A DNA stretch of 64,000 nt from an uncultured Alphaproteobacteria bacterium. Lineage in GTDB: Bacteria > Pseudomonadota > Alphaproteobacteria > Rhodospirillales > Rhodospirillaceae. How positions within the stretch are numbered: position 1 is the stretch's first letter; each line of letters begins with the position of its first letter. The stretch is taken from the NCBI GenBank assembly GCA_900079695.1, contig LT599022.1, positions 896,287-960,286 of the forward strand, written 5' to 3'. Of this stretch, positions 41,294-50,853 are shown piece after piece. Below the pieces are notes generated by a model. It worked only from the letters and a program-made list of their open reading frames with translations. It had not been told where the DNA came from and made no database searches. Both the position numbers and the translations under genes were made by a program.

Positions 41294-42256
41294 ATGGATT
41301 ATGCAATCCGCTTCGCCCACCCCGGCGACCCTGCCGTCATGGAACTCGCCACCGTCGCACTGCCGCCGCCCGGCGCAGGCGAGGTGCGGGTGCGCCAGAC
41401 CGAGATCGGCGTCAATTTCGTCGACATCTACGTGCGCTCCGGTCTCTATCCGCCGGCAGCGCTGCCGGGCGGCATCGGCGCCGAGGCATCCGGAATCGTC
41501 GAGGCGACGGGCGAAGGGGTCTCGGGGTTCGCGCCCGGCGACCGCGTCGCCTACGCGGGCGGACCGCACGGCAGCTACGCCAGCGCCCGCAACCTTCCGG
41601 CGGCGCGGCTGGCGAAGCTGCCCGATACCGTTTCGACGCGCGTCGCCGCCGCCGCGCTGCTGCGCGGCATGACCGCCTACATGCTGCTGTTCCGGGTATT
41701 CAAGGCCTCGCGCGGCCAGTCGATCCTGATCCACGCGGCGGCGGGCGGCGTCGGCCTGTTCCTGACGCAGTGGGCGAAGCGCCTCGGCCTCGAAACCATC
41801 GGCACCGTCGGCTCGGCGGCGAAGGCCGAAACCGCGCGCGCCCACGGCCTCGATCACGCGATTCTCCACCGCGAGGCGGATTTCGCCGCCGAGGTCCGGC
41901 GCCACGCCCCGCGCGGCGTCGATTTCGTCGTCGACGGCATCGGCGGAGACGGGTTGCTGAAGAGTCTCTCCTGCCTCGCGCCGATGGGCATCTGCGCCAC
42001 CATCGGTCAGGCGGCGGGAACGCCGCCGCCGGTGCCGGTATCGGCGCTCGCCGGGATCTACCTCACCCGTCCGAGCGTGCTCGCCCTGGCGAACGACCCG
42101 GAAGCCTACCCGACCGCCGCCGCGGCGCTGTTCGCCGAAATCGCGGCGGGGTTGAAGGTGGAGATCGGCGCGGAGTTCCCGCTCGCCGAGGCGGCGCAGG
42201 CGCACGCCCTTCTCGCCTCCGGGCAAAGCCGCGGCTCGATCCTGCTGAAGGTCTGA
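41294..42256 (+). CDS. qor: NADPH:quinone oxidoreductase (zeta-crystallin type)
   Basis: 320 residues, medium-chain dehydrogenase without zinc ligands. GVNFVDIYVRSGLYP, the dinucleotide loop HAAAGGVGLFLTQWAK near residue 150 and ITYLTRPS-like IYLTRPSVL match E. coli QorA closely. It reduces quinones with NADPH. GGGAG lies before ATG 41294. It likely belongs to the regulon of the divergent LysR protein. Confidence 0.9.
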   Translation: MDYAIRFAHPGDPAVMELATVALPPPGAGEVRVRQTEIGVNFVDIYVRSGLYPPAALPGGIGAEASGIVEATGEGVSGFAPGDRVAYAGGPHGSYASARNLPAARLAKLPDTVSTRVAAAALLRGMTAYMLLFRVFKASRGQSILIHAAAGGVGLFLTQWAKRLGLETIGTVGSAAKAETARAHGLDHAILHREADFAAEVRRHAPRGVDFVVDGIGGDGLLKSLSCLAPMGICATIGQAAGTPPPVPVSALAGIYLTRPSVLALANDPEAYPTAAAALFAEIAAGLKVEIGAEFPLAEAAQAHALLASGQSRGSILLKV

Positions 42257-42260
42257 GGGG

Positions 42261-43112
42261 TCAGGCGTCGGACTCGGCGTCGGTGGAGACGGTCAGATCC
42301 TTCCAGGCCTCGATATCCGCCTGAAGCGCCGCGATCTTCTCCCCGACCCGCGCGAGCGCGTCGGAGCCGAGCAGCAGGTGCGCGGGCGGGGCCTCGGCGG
42401 AGATCACCGCGAGCATCGCCCGCGCCGCCTTCTTCGGATCGCCGAGTTGCTTGCCGCTGCGCGCCTTGCGAGTGGCGCGCAGGGGGTCGAACAGCGCGTC
42501 GTAATCGGCGATGGTGCGCGCCGCGCGGGTCATCGAACGGCCCGCCCAATCGGTGCGGAAACCGCCCGGCGCCACCGCGGTGACGAAGATGCCGAACTGC
42601 GCCACCTCCTTGCCGACGGATTCGGAAATCCCCTCGAGGGCGAACTTGGTGCCGTGGTAGAAGCTCAGCCCGGGGAAGGTGGCGAAGCCGCCCATCGAGG
42701 TGATGTTGAGGATGCGGCCGCCGCGGCGCCCCCGCATGTACGGCAGCACCGCCTGCATCACCGAAATCGCGCCGAACACGTTGGTTTCGAACTGGCGGCG
42801 GACCTCGGCGAGCGGGGTCTCCTCGAAAACCCCTTCGAGACCGTAGCCGGCGTTGTTGACCAGCACGTCGATGGCGCCGACCGAGGTTTCGATCTCGGCG
42901 ACGGTTGCGAACACCGCGTCGGCGTCGGTGACGTCGAGAACCCGGGCGAACGCGCGGCCGGGCGCGAGCGCCTCGAATTCGGCACAGGCTTCGGCGCGGC
43001 GCAGGGTGCCGACGACGCGGTGGCCCTCGGCGAGCGCGGCGACCGCGAGTTCGCGGCCGAAGCCGGAACCGACGCCGGTGACGAACAGGGTAAGCGGCTG
43101 GAAAGCGGGCAT
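42261..43112 (-). CDS. Short-chain dehydrogenase/reductase
   Basis: 283 residues. Cofactor loop TGVGSGFG (residues 12-19), VLVNNAGYGLEG, and catalytic YHGTK after a Ser in NITSMGG. It is a classical SDR of the oxidoreductase group with a C-terminal tail; substrate unknown. It converges with qor with 4 bp between the stops. Confidence 0.88.
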   Translation of the reverse strand: MPAFQPLTLFVTGVGSGFGRELAVAALAEGHRVVGTLRRAEACAEFEALAPGRAFARVLDVTDADAVFATVAEIETSVGAIDVLVNNAGYGLEGVFEETPLAEVRRQFETNVFGAISVMQAVLPYMRGRRGGRILNITSMGGFATFPGLSFYHGTKFALEGISESVGKEVAQFGIFVTAVAPGGFRTDWAGRSMTRAARTIADYDALFDPLRATRKARSGKQLGDPKKAARAMLAVISAEAPPAHLLLGSDALARVGEKIAALQADIEAWKDLTVSTDAESDA

Positions 43113-43192
43113 CGAAGCGATCTCCTCGGAAGACGGCGAGCGGACCCGCCCGGCGGCGCGCGCCGGGGCAATCCATCGAACGAGACACTCAT

Positions 43193-44179
43193 CTAGGAAG
43201 CGGCTTCGGCCGCCGCCAGAGGATCTTCCGCCGTCGCCTCCACGGGTTCGACCATCAGCACCAGATCGCCGAGCCAGTCGCCGTCCCGCCCCGGCACGAT
43301 CCGCGTGGAGATCTGCGGTCGCACGAGCATCGCCAGCGCCTTCTCCCACTTCGACGCACCGGGCTTCCACGGCACCCGGCGATCGAGCTTGTAGCCCCGC
43401 GCCCGGCCGCCGAAACCGGCGAGCGTCGCATCCATCGCGAAGTGGGGATCCCAGCATTCCATCGCCACCACCACCGAAACCTCGGGCGGCAGCGCCCGGG
43501 CGAGCGCCTCCAGCACCACCGGCTCGTAGCCCTCGACATCGATCTTGACGGTGCCGCGGGTCAGGCCCTTCTCCGCCAGAGCGTCGAACACCGCCTTGAG
43601 CGCGCGGGCGCCTTCGCGGATCTCGATGCCGACCTTGAAGTAGTTTTCGGCCTCGTAGCTCGAAAGCCCGTCCTTGGCGGCGAGGATCGACTTGTCGTAG
43701 GCGTTGGCGGCGTCGTCGACGAACGCACCGCCCCAGTTGTGGCGCGGCACGGTCAGTTCGCAGGTCTTGTCGCAATCGCCGATGCCGAACGGATGGAGCG
43801 TGTAGGGCACCGTGAGCGAGACCGCGGCATTGACGGAAATCAGATGGCAGCACAAGGGATTGGGCTCGAACATGTGGACTTCGCCGAAGGCGTTTCCGCA
43901 CTGACAGGAGACCAGACCGATGTTCGCGCCGATATCGAGGAGGAAATCGCTGTAGCCGGTGCGGGCGAAGTGGCCGAGCAGCTCGGTCAGGGCGGGCTCC
44001 CACACCCCGGTGATCTGCGCCCGCGTCGAAATCGTATCGCGGCCGCGGAAGAACAGCTTCGAACCGTTACGGGTGAGCCGGTCGAAGATCCACGCCTTGA
44101 CGCCGAACCCCACGACATCCGCGAACCCCTCCTCGCGCCGGAACGCCAGGGTTCGCTCCGCACTCCCCACATGGCTCAT
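43193..44179 (-). CDS. FkbM-family methyltransferase
   Basis: 328 residues. Motif I is DFLLDIGANIGLVSCQCGNA, followed by HMFEPNPLCCHLI and VKIDVEGYEPVVLEAL, the signature set of FkbM methyltransferases that O-methylate sugars or polyketides. ATG 44179 with GGGGGAT upstream is chosen. Neighbours on both sides do not show a pathway; glycan modification is the usual role. Confidence 0.87.
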   Translation of the reverse strand: MSHVGSAERTLAFRREEGFADVVGFGVKAWIFDRLTRNGSKLFFRGRDTISTRAQITGVWEPALTELLGHFARTGYSDFLLDIGANIGLVSCQCGNAFGEVHMFEPNPLCCHLISVNAAVSLTVPYTLHPFGIGDCDKTCELTVPRHNWGGAFVDDAANAYDKSILAAKDGLSSYEAENYFKVGIEIREGARALKAVFDALAEKGLTRGTVKIDVEGYEPVVLEALARALPPEVSVVVAMECWDPHFAMDATLAGFGGRARGYKLDRRVPWKPGASKWEKALAMLVRPQISTRIVPGRDGDWLGDLVLMVEPVEATAEDPLAAAEAAS

Positions 44180-44300
44180 CGTATCCCCCGCTTCGCCGTG
44201 ACGCGTTCGGTCGTCGATGCTCGGTATTCGACACAACATAGGCCTCAACCCACGCGATTACGAGGGCGGCACGCAGAGATACCGAGAGTTTCAGGGAGTT

Positions 44301-45410
<1,110 letters not shown>

Positions 45411-45433
45411 TCCGCCCCCCTCTCCGGAAATCG

Positions 45434-46783
45434 CTATTTCGCCTTCAACGCGTGCATCTTCGCGCGGAAGCGCGCCGCCCAACCGGCGACGGTCTTCTGC
45501 GGCGCGCGCGTCACCGCCAGCGCGTCGGCGGGCACATCGTGGGTCACCACCGAGCCCGCGCCGACGGTCGCGCCGTCGCCCACCGCGACCGGCGCCACCA
45601 GCGAGGTGTTCGAGCCGATGAACGCGCCCGCGCCGATGTCGGTGCGGCTCTTGGTGAACCCGTCGTAGTTGCAGGTGATGGTGCCCGCGCCGATGTTCGC
45701 GCCCGCGCCGATGCGCGCGTCGCCGATATAGGTGAGGTGGTTGACCTTCGCCCCCGCCTCGACCGTCGCCTTCTTGATCTCGACGAAATTGCCGACGTGC
45801 GCGCCCGCCCCCACGTCCGCCCCCGGCCGCAGCCGCGCATACGGCCCGAGGATCGCCCCCGGTGCGACCCGCGCGTTTTCGAAGTGGCAGAAGCCCTTGA
45901 TCGTCACGCCGTCGCCCACCACCACGCCGGGGCCGAACACCACGAACGGCTCGATCGTCACGTCGCGCCCCAGCTGGGTATCGGCGGACAGGTAGACGGT
46001 GTGCGGATCGGTCATCGTCACGCCCTTCGCCAGCGCCTCGGCGCGCAGACGATCCTGGGCGATCGCCTCGACCAGCGCCAGGTCGGCGCGGGAATTGACG
46101 CCGAGGAACTCCTCGGCCGCGCCCTCCACCACCGCGCAGGCGCGGCCTTCGGCGCGGGCGAGGGCGACCACGTCGGTGAGGTAGTATTCGCCCTTGGCGT
46201 TCGCGTTGCCGACCGCGTTCAGCAGCCGCCAGGCGACCGCGCCGTCGATCAGCATCACGCCGGAATTGCACAGCGTGACCTCCAGTTCCTCCGGGGTCGC
46301 GTCTTTGGCCTCGACGATGCGGTCGAGGTTGCCGTCGGCGTCGCGGATCAGGCGACCGTAGGCGTCCGGCTCCTCCTCCTCGAACCCCAACACCACCACC
46401 GCCGGATCGAGCGGCGACGCCCGCAGGTCGAGAGCCTTCTGCACCGTCTCGGCGCGCACCAGCGGCGTGTCGCCGAACGCCACCAGAACGTCGCCGGAAA
46501 ACCCTTCGAGCGCCGCCTGCGCCGTCAGTGCCGCGTGCGCGGTGCCGAGGCGTTCGGTCTGCACCGCCACCTTGGCGTCGTAGCGCGCGGAGAGGTCCGC
46601 GGCGGCCTCCATTCCCGGTCCGAGAACCACCACCCGCCGCATCACGCCGAGATCGTCGAGCATGCCGAGCACGTGGCCGAGCATCGGCACGCCGCAGACC
46701 TCGTGCATCACCTTCGGGAGATCGGACTTCATCCGGGTACCGAGCCCGGCGGCAAGAACCACGGCGGCGCAAGTCTCAGACAT
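45434..46783 (-). CDS. glmU: Bifunctional GlcNAc-1-P uridyltransferase/GlcN-1-P acetyltransferase
   Basis: 449 residues. The N-terminal pyrophosphorylase domain has AAVVLAAGLGTRMKSDLPKV, the C-terminal half is a left-handed beta-helix of hexapeptide repeats (GAGAHVGNFVEIKKATVEAG, then GAGTITCNYDGFTK with the catalytic His/Asn region). It makes UDP-GlcNAc for peptidoglycan and LPS. The downstream glmS-like gene is on the same strand 23 bp away. Confidence 0.97.
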   Translation of the reverse strand: MSETCAAVVLAAGLGTRMKSDLPKVMHEVCGVPMLGHVLGMLDDLGVMRRVVVLGPGMEAAADLSARYDAKVAVQTERLGTAHAALTAQAALEGFSGDVLVAFGDTPLVRAETVQKALDLRASPLDPAVVVLGFEEEEPDAYGRLIRDADGNLDRIVEAKDATPEELEVTLCNSGVMLIDGAVAWRLLNAVGNANAKGEYYLTDVVALARAEGRACAVVEGAAEEFLGVNSRADLALVEAIAQDRLRAEALAKGVTMTDPHTVYLSADTQLGRDVTIEPFVVFGPGVVVGDGVTIKGFCHFENARVAPGAILGPYARLRPGADVGAGAHVGNFVEIKKATVEAGAKVNHLTYIGDARIGAGANIGAGTITCNYDGFTKSRTDIGAGAFIGSNTSLVAPVAVGDGATVGAGSVVTHDVPADALAVTRAPQKTVAGWAARFRAKMHALKAK

Positions 46784-46952
46784 GAAACGACTCTTTCGCG
46801 GAAAACGAAATTCCCGGAAACCCGGGACCGGGTCGTCTGTAGCATACTCCCCCGGCAGACACCACATGAGAGCACGGAACCCCTCCGCGGGCCAGTCACG
46901 CCGTGTTACGGTGCGTTGCAGTCTTTTTCCTTTGCCGTAGGGACCATCACCG

Positions 46953-47681
46953 ATGCCCACCCCAGCCAGTCCGCGCTTCGCGGCCAGCACCAACGGCTAT
47001 GCCGCGATCCTTTTCGACCTCGACGGCACCCTGATCGACAGCCTGCCGGGCTTGACGCGCAGCCTCAACGCGGTCCTCTCCGAGGACGGCCGCCGCCGGG
47101 TGGACGACGACGAGGTGCGCCTGATGGTCGGCGACGGCATCAAGGTGCTGCTGGCGCGCGCCTACGCCGCCACCGGCCTGCCGCCCGAGAACGACGCCGC
47201 GCTCAACGCCCTGGTGGCGCGCTTCTCCGCCCACTACGAGCCCGACCCGTCGCTCGGCTGCGCGCTGTTCGCCCACGCGCCCGAGGTCCTCGCCGGGCTC
47301 CTCGGCATGGGTTTCCGCCTCGGCGTCGTCACCAACAAGCTGCTCGCCCCGGCGCTCACCCTGCTGCGCGACTTCACCCTGCTGCCGGTGCTCGACACCG
47401 TCGTCGGCGGCGACACCACGCCGCACCTCAAGCCCCACCCCGAGCCCTTCCTGCATGCCGCCGATCAGCTCGAACTCTCGCCGCAGCGGGTGGTGGTGGT
47501 GGGCGATTCCTTCAACGACGTCGAGGGCGGCCGCCGCGCCGGCATGCGCACCGTCGCGGTCTCCTACGGCTATACCCGGATGCCGGTTTCCGAGTTCGGC
47601 GCCGACGCGGTGATCGACAGCCTGCTCGACCTGCCCAAGGCGGTGATGGCACTGCCGACGATCGCCGAGATTGCCACTTGA
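46953..47681 (+). CDS. gph: Phosphoglycolate phosphatase (HAD family)
   Basis: 242 residues. Nucleophile motif FDLDGTLIDS (Asp22, Asp24), motif II VVTNK, motif III lysine in LKPHPEP and motif IV VGDSFNDVEG. It removes phosphate from 2-phosphoglycolate, a product of DNA repair and RuBisCO oxygenation. Substrate choice within the HAD family is by overall likeness. Divergent from glmU. Confidence 0.9.
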   Translation: MPTPASPRFAASTNGYAAILFDLDGTLIDSLPGLTRSLNAVLSEDGRRRVDDDEVRLMVGDGIKVLLARAYAATGLPPENDAALNALVARFSAHYEPDPSLGCALFAHAPEVLAGLLGMGFRLGVVTNKLLAPALTLLRDFTLLPVLDTVVGGDTTPHLKPHPEPFLHAADQLELSPQRVVVVGDSFNDVEGGRRAGMRTVAVSYGYTRMPVSEFGADAVIDSLLDLPKAVMALPTIAEIAT

Positions 47682-47726
47682 CACCCCTCCGTGGGGACGG
47701 TAAACAACGCCCCTCACCGCGAACGG

Positions 47727-47801
47727 GGGCGCGTAGCTCAGCGGGAGAGCACTGCCTTCACACGGCAGGGGTCACAGGTTCAATCCCTGTCGCGCCCACC
47801 A
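47727..47801 (+). tRNA. tRNA-Val (CAC)
   Basis: 75 bases including encoded CCA. Acceptor GGGCGCG/CGCGCCC, D-arm GCTC...GAGC, anticodon stem CTGCC/GGCAG with loop TTCACAC (anticodon CAC), T-arm CAGGTTCAATCCCTG. It decodes GUG. Confidence 0.96.
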
Positions 47802-47831
47802 TTCCCCTCAAGGGGTTAGCGTTGGAATAGA

Positions 47832-47866
47832 AAGAGCGCCGTCGTTCGAACGAACGCGGCGCTCTT
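47832..47866. terminator. Bidirectional terminator between tRNA-Val and CSIC gene
   Basis: AAGAGCGCCG and CGGCGCTCTT form a 10-bp stem around a loop that itself contains the palindrome CGTTCGAACG. CATTTTTCC follows on the plus strand, and TTTCTATTCC on the minus strand. It separates the housekeeping part from the accessory region. Confidence 0.85.
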
Positions 47867-47895
47867 CATTTTTCCCCGCTCCGCCCACCGGAACG

Positions 47896-48285
47896 TCACC
47901 CGAACAGCTGCGACGCCGCCGCCCTCAGATAAAGCCAGGGTACGTCCTCCCGCGCGGCCGCGACCCGCAACGCCCAGGGAATGCCCGAAAAATACGCGGC
48001 ACGCGCGAGACAGGAAGCCTGCCAGGCATCGTCGTGCGGACCTTCCGGGTCCAGCCAGGTTCCCCGCCGGTCGAACATCGGCGTGGTCGGAGCATCCTCC
48101 ACCCATGTTGCGCCGATCCATCGCCGGCACCCGAAGCCCGGCCCCCAGGGCAGATACAACCGCACCTCGCCGTCGGTCGCGAACTCCCAAAGCTGCGTGC
48201 CGCCCCACCACCAGGCGGGGCGCATACGATCGGGCATAAGGTTGGCGCGGCGCGTCTGCATGCCGCAAATTGAGCATGGCGGCAT
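47896..48285 (-). CDS. Hypothetical CSIC-motif protein at the edge of the CRISPR region
   Basis: 129 residues, not recognised. The N-terminus is MPPCSICGMQTRRANLMPDR, with a CxxC-type CSIC that could bind zinc or iron. A tryptophan-rich stretch RPAWWWGGTQLWEFATDGEV follows, then mixed sequence rich in Trp, Arg and Asp. ATG 48285 is the best start; a GTG at 48300 is possible. A copy of the shared 13-bp element lies 5 to 17 bases before the ATG. It is co-oriented with the PcfJ-HIRAN gene 77 bp upstream. Confidence 0.6.
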   Translation of the reverse strand: MPPCSICGMQTRRANLMPDRMRPAWWWGGTQLWEFATDGEVRLYLPWGPGFGCRRWIGATWVEDAPTTPMFDRRGTWLDPEGPHDDAWQASCLARAAYFSGIPWALRVAAAREDVPWLYLRAAASQLFG

Positions 48286-48289
48286 GACT

Positions 48290-48302
48290 GAAACGGTCAC
48301 GC
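48290..48302. promoter_or_regulatory. Shared 13-bp element, copy 1 (CSIC gene)
   Basis: GAAACGGTCACGC, within the gap before the CSIC-gene start. It agrees with the other three copies at most positions of NAAWCKGTCACSY. It is the weakest copy. Confidence 0.45.
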
Positions 48303-48362
48303 TTTGTTCTCGTCCGCGCGGACGGACCCGACGGCGCTCGCCATCCGCAGATGGCCGGAACG

Positions 48363-49793
48363 TCACGCCGCCCGCACGCGGATGCGGATGTCGTACACGT
48401 TGTCCGCGCGCGCCACCCCCGCCCACAGCGCGCAGCCCCGATCCATCAATCGCGCCGGTTCGCGGTTGACGGCGCGCGGCAGGTAGCCGAGCTTGAGGCC
48501 GGTTTCGGTCAGCACCTCCACCGCCAGGGGATCGTGCGGATTGGTCGGCTCCCGCCGCAGCCGCAACGGCGTACCCCGGACCAGTCCCGGCATGGCCTTT
48601 TCCGCATCGTGGTAGATGCCGCCCGCGACATAGGTTTCCAGCAGCAGCGGACGCGCCCGCGCCTGGGAGGCCACCAGCGCCGCGATCCGATCGCGCGTGG
48701 CCCCCGAAATCCTGACGTTGTCCGGCCCCAGGGCTTCACTCAGCCGCCAGCAGAGATCCTCGCCGAGCGAGAGTTCCACCGTCGCCCGTTCCGCCTCCAG
48801 CCAGCGATAGAAATACCGCCGCCCCGCATGTACCTCATCCACGTAATCGCCCACGCAATGGCGCAGATCGCGCCCCTCGCGCACCAGCGCATCGCCGTCG
48901 CGGATCGGCTGCAACGCCGCCTCGCCGGGGATCGGCGGTTGTGGGAAGGACCGCGAACGCAGGATGCGCGATACCCCCTCGGTCAAGCGCCGCTCCAGAT
49001 CCGGCCAGTCCCGCACGCACTTGACCATGCGCGCCACGCGGACGCGCTCCGCCGCGTTCGGATCGCCCAGATCCTTCAGCAACGCGCGCAGACGGCGCTC
49101 CGTCGCGCCCGCCGCCACGGCGCGAGCCACCGCCGGATGCAACAGCCACGACGGCAGGGCCAGCAAGGCCCGGACGCCCTCGGCACCGAGACGCGGAACC
49201 TCGCACAAAGCGCACCGTGCGGAGGGATCGCCGCACAACCGCGACAACGCCACCACCAACGGATAGTCGATGTCCTCCACCGGAACCCGTGCCAGCAGGC
49301 GCACGATCGCGGCGTCGGGCCGCGCCAGACCGGCGAGATCGGCCAGCAGCTCGGCACGGGGCTCGGTCATCGCCCGACGCGCAAGAGTCAGTCTCTCGCC
49401 GCGCCCCCGCACCCGAGCGCCCGACAGCGCCCAACAAGCGAGAACGAATCCCGGGCCGGCGCCCTCCGCCTCCTGCCGCAGGAACGCGAAGCCCCCCGGA
49501 ACATGGCGCATCGCTTCCAGCGCCATCCACTGGAACCGCCCGTACGGCGCGGCCAGACGGCGGATCTCCTCGGGCACGGTCGCCAGAACCGCCCGCTCCG
49601 CCTTCGGCAGATCCGGCAACGGCCGCCCCTCCCGATCGAGCAGCGGGCGCCCCGGAACGTCGGCGCAAGACAACGGATATGGGCCGTCGCCGCGCAGGGT
49701 CCGCCCCAGGCCCGCCCGCCAATCGGCCAGCAGCAGAGTGCCGCCGCGAACTTCCAACGATTCCACCGTGCCGGTCACGATTTTTTCCCGCAT
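48363..49793 (-). CDS. PcfJ-like plus HIRAN domain protein
   Basis: 476 residues. The first 290 residues are helical and not recognised. Residues about 300-380 hold a PcfJ-like segment (DLRHCVGDYVDEVHAGRRYF). The C-terminal 90 residues form a HIRAN domain (GIYHDAEKAMPGLVRGTPLR, then REPTNPHDPLAVEV and GYLPR). HIRAN domains bind free 3' ends of single-stranded DNA in HLTF and are thought to sense damaged or stalled DNA in bacteria. No nuclease or ATPase motif is seen. ATG 49793 has GGGAG 9 bases upstream. It is divergent from the WYL regulator and shares its promoter region. Confidence 0.8.
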   Translation of the reverse strand: MREKIVTGTVESLEVRGGTLLLADWRAGLGRTLRGDGPYPLSCADVPGRPLLDREGRPLPDLPKAERAVLATVPEEIRRLAAPYGRFQWMALEAMRHVPGGFAFLRQEAEGAGPGFVLACWALSGARVRGRGERLTLARRAMTEPRAELLADLAGLARPDAAIVRLLARVPVEDIDYPLVVALSRLCGDPSARCALCEVPRLGAEGVRALLALPSWLLHPAVARAVAAGATERRLRALLKDLGDPNAAERVRVARMVKCVRDWPDLERRLTEGVSRILRSRSFPQPPIPGEAALQPIRDGDALVREGRDLRHCVGDYVDEVHAGRRYFYRWLEAERATVELSLGEDLCWRLSEALGPDNVRISGATRDRIAALVASQARARPLLLETYVAGGIYHDAEKAMPGLVRGTPLRLRREPTNPHDPLAVEVLTETGLKLGYLPRAVNREPARLMDRGCALWAGVARADNVYDIRIRVRAA

Positions 49794-49829
49794 GACGATG
49801 ATCTCCCGGCTTCATCTCACGCCTGGGGC

Positions 49830-49848
49830 GTGACACAATCGGTCACCT
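49830..49848. promoter_or_regulatory. Shared element, copy 2, within a GTGAC-N7-GTCAC dyad
   Basis: CAATCGGTCACCT at 49836-49848, and GTGAC (49830) with GTCAC (49842) form a perfect 5-7-5 inverted repeat. It lies in the 76-bp divergent gap between the PcfJ-HIRAN gene and the WYL gene, the expected place for autoregulation. Confidence 0.6.
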
Positions 49849-49869
49849 GGAGACGATGGGGGCGGCGTC

Positions 49870-50853
49870 ATGCGTCACGAGAAGGCCGAAAACCTGCTGC
49901 TGTTGGCGATGGAGATGCAGGCGGCGCGGGGCGGATTGACCCTGGACGACATCGCCGAGCGCTTCGCGGTGGGGCGACGCACGGCGATGCGGATGCGCGA
50001 CGCGGTGATGCGCGTTCTTCCCCAGACCGAGGAACTGCTCGGCGACGACCGGAAAAAGCGCTGGCGCGTTCCCTCCACCACCGTCGACCGGCTGATCGCC
50101 TTTTCCGCCGACGAACTGGCGGCTCTGGCGGCCGCGACCAACCTGATGGACGACGCCAACCGCCCCGACCTCGCGGTGCTGCTGGGAGACCTATCGCAGA
50201 AGATCAAATCCCTGATGAAGCCCGACATCCGCAGGCGCGCCGAGCCCGACCTCGAAGCCCTGATGGAAGCCGAAGGCATCGCCGCCCGCCCCGGGCCGCG
50301 CCGGGAGATCGATACGCGGATCCTCGAAGCCTTGCGCCGGGCGATTCTCGCCTGCGACACGGTGAAGATCCGCTATCGCAAGCGGAAGGACGACGCGCTG
50401 CAAACCTATCGCCTGCATCCCTACGGATTCCTCCACGGGCATCGGCATTATCTGGTGGCGCGCCGCGCCGACGGCGGCATGGGCAACCGACTGTTCAGCC
50501 TGCCCGACATCGCCGCCGTCGAGGCCGCCGGGCTCCCCTTCGTCCGCGACCCCGGGTTCGATCTGGAGGCCTACGCCGCCGAAGCGTTCGGCGTCTTCCA
50601 CGAACCACCGTCCGACGTGGTCTGGCGGTTCGCCCCACACGCCGCGCGAACCGCCGCCGAGTTCACCTTCCACCCGGGACAGATTCAGGAAGCTCAGGCC
50701 GACGGCGCGCTGGTCGTCCGCTTCCGCGCCGGGGGCCTGCTGGAAATGGCCTGGCACCTGCTGGCCTGGGGCGACGCGGTCGAGGTTCTGGAACCTCTCG
50801 CCCTCGCCGAACTGGTCAACCCGCATCGCCGACACTGGGAGGGATTGCCTTAG
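49870..50853 (+). CDS. WYL-domain transcriptional regulator
   Basis: 327 residues: an N-terminal winged helix-turn-helix (LTLDDIAERFAVGRRTAMRM), a central WYL domain (KIRYRKRKDDALQTYRLHPY, then GHRHYLVARR in the place of the W-Y-L motif) and a C-terminal WCX domain. WYL regulators such as BrxR and CapW repress phage-defence genes and are thought to sense nucleic-acid ligands. It is between two divergent promoters carrying the 13-bp element and is the best candidate to bind it. The tail of the antisense membrane-protein gene runs through it for 663 bp. Confidence 0.88.
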   Translation: MRHEKAENLLLLAMEMQAARGGLTLDDIAERFAVGRRTAMRMRDAVMRVLPQTEELLGDDRKKRWRVPSTTVDRLIAFSADELAALAAATNLMDDANRPDLAVLLGDLSQKIKSLMKPDIRRRAEPDLEALMEAEGIAARPGPRREIDTRILEALRRAILACDTVKIRYRKRKDDALQTYRLHPYGFLHGHRHYLVARRADGGMGNRLFSLPDIAAVEAAGLPFVRDPGFDLEAYAAEAFGVFHEPPSDVVWRFAPHAARTAAEFTFHPGQIQEAQADGALVVRFRAGGLLEMAWHLLAWGDAVEVLEPLALAELVNPHRRHWEGLP

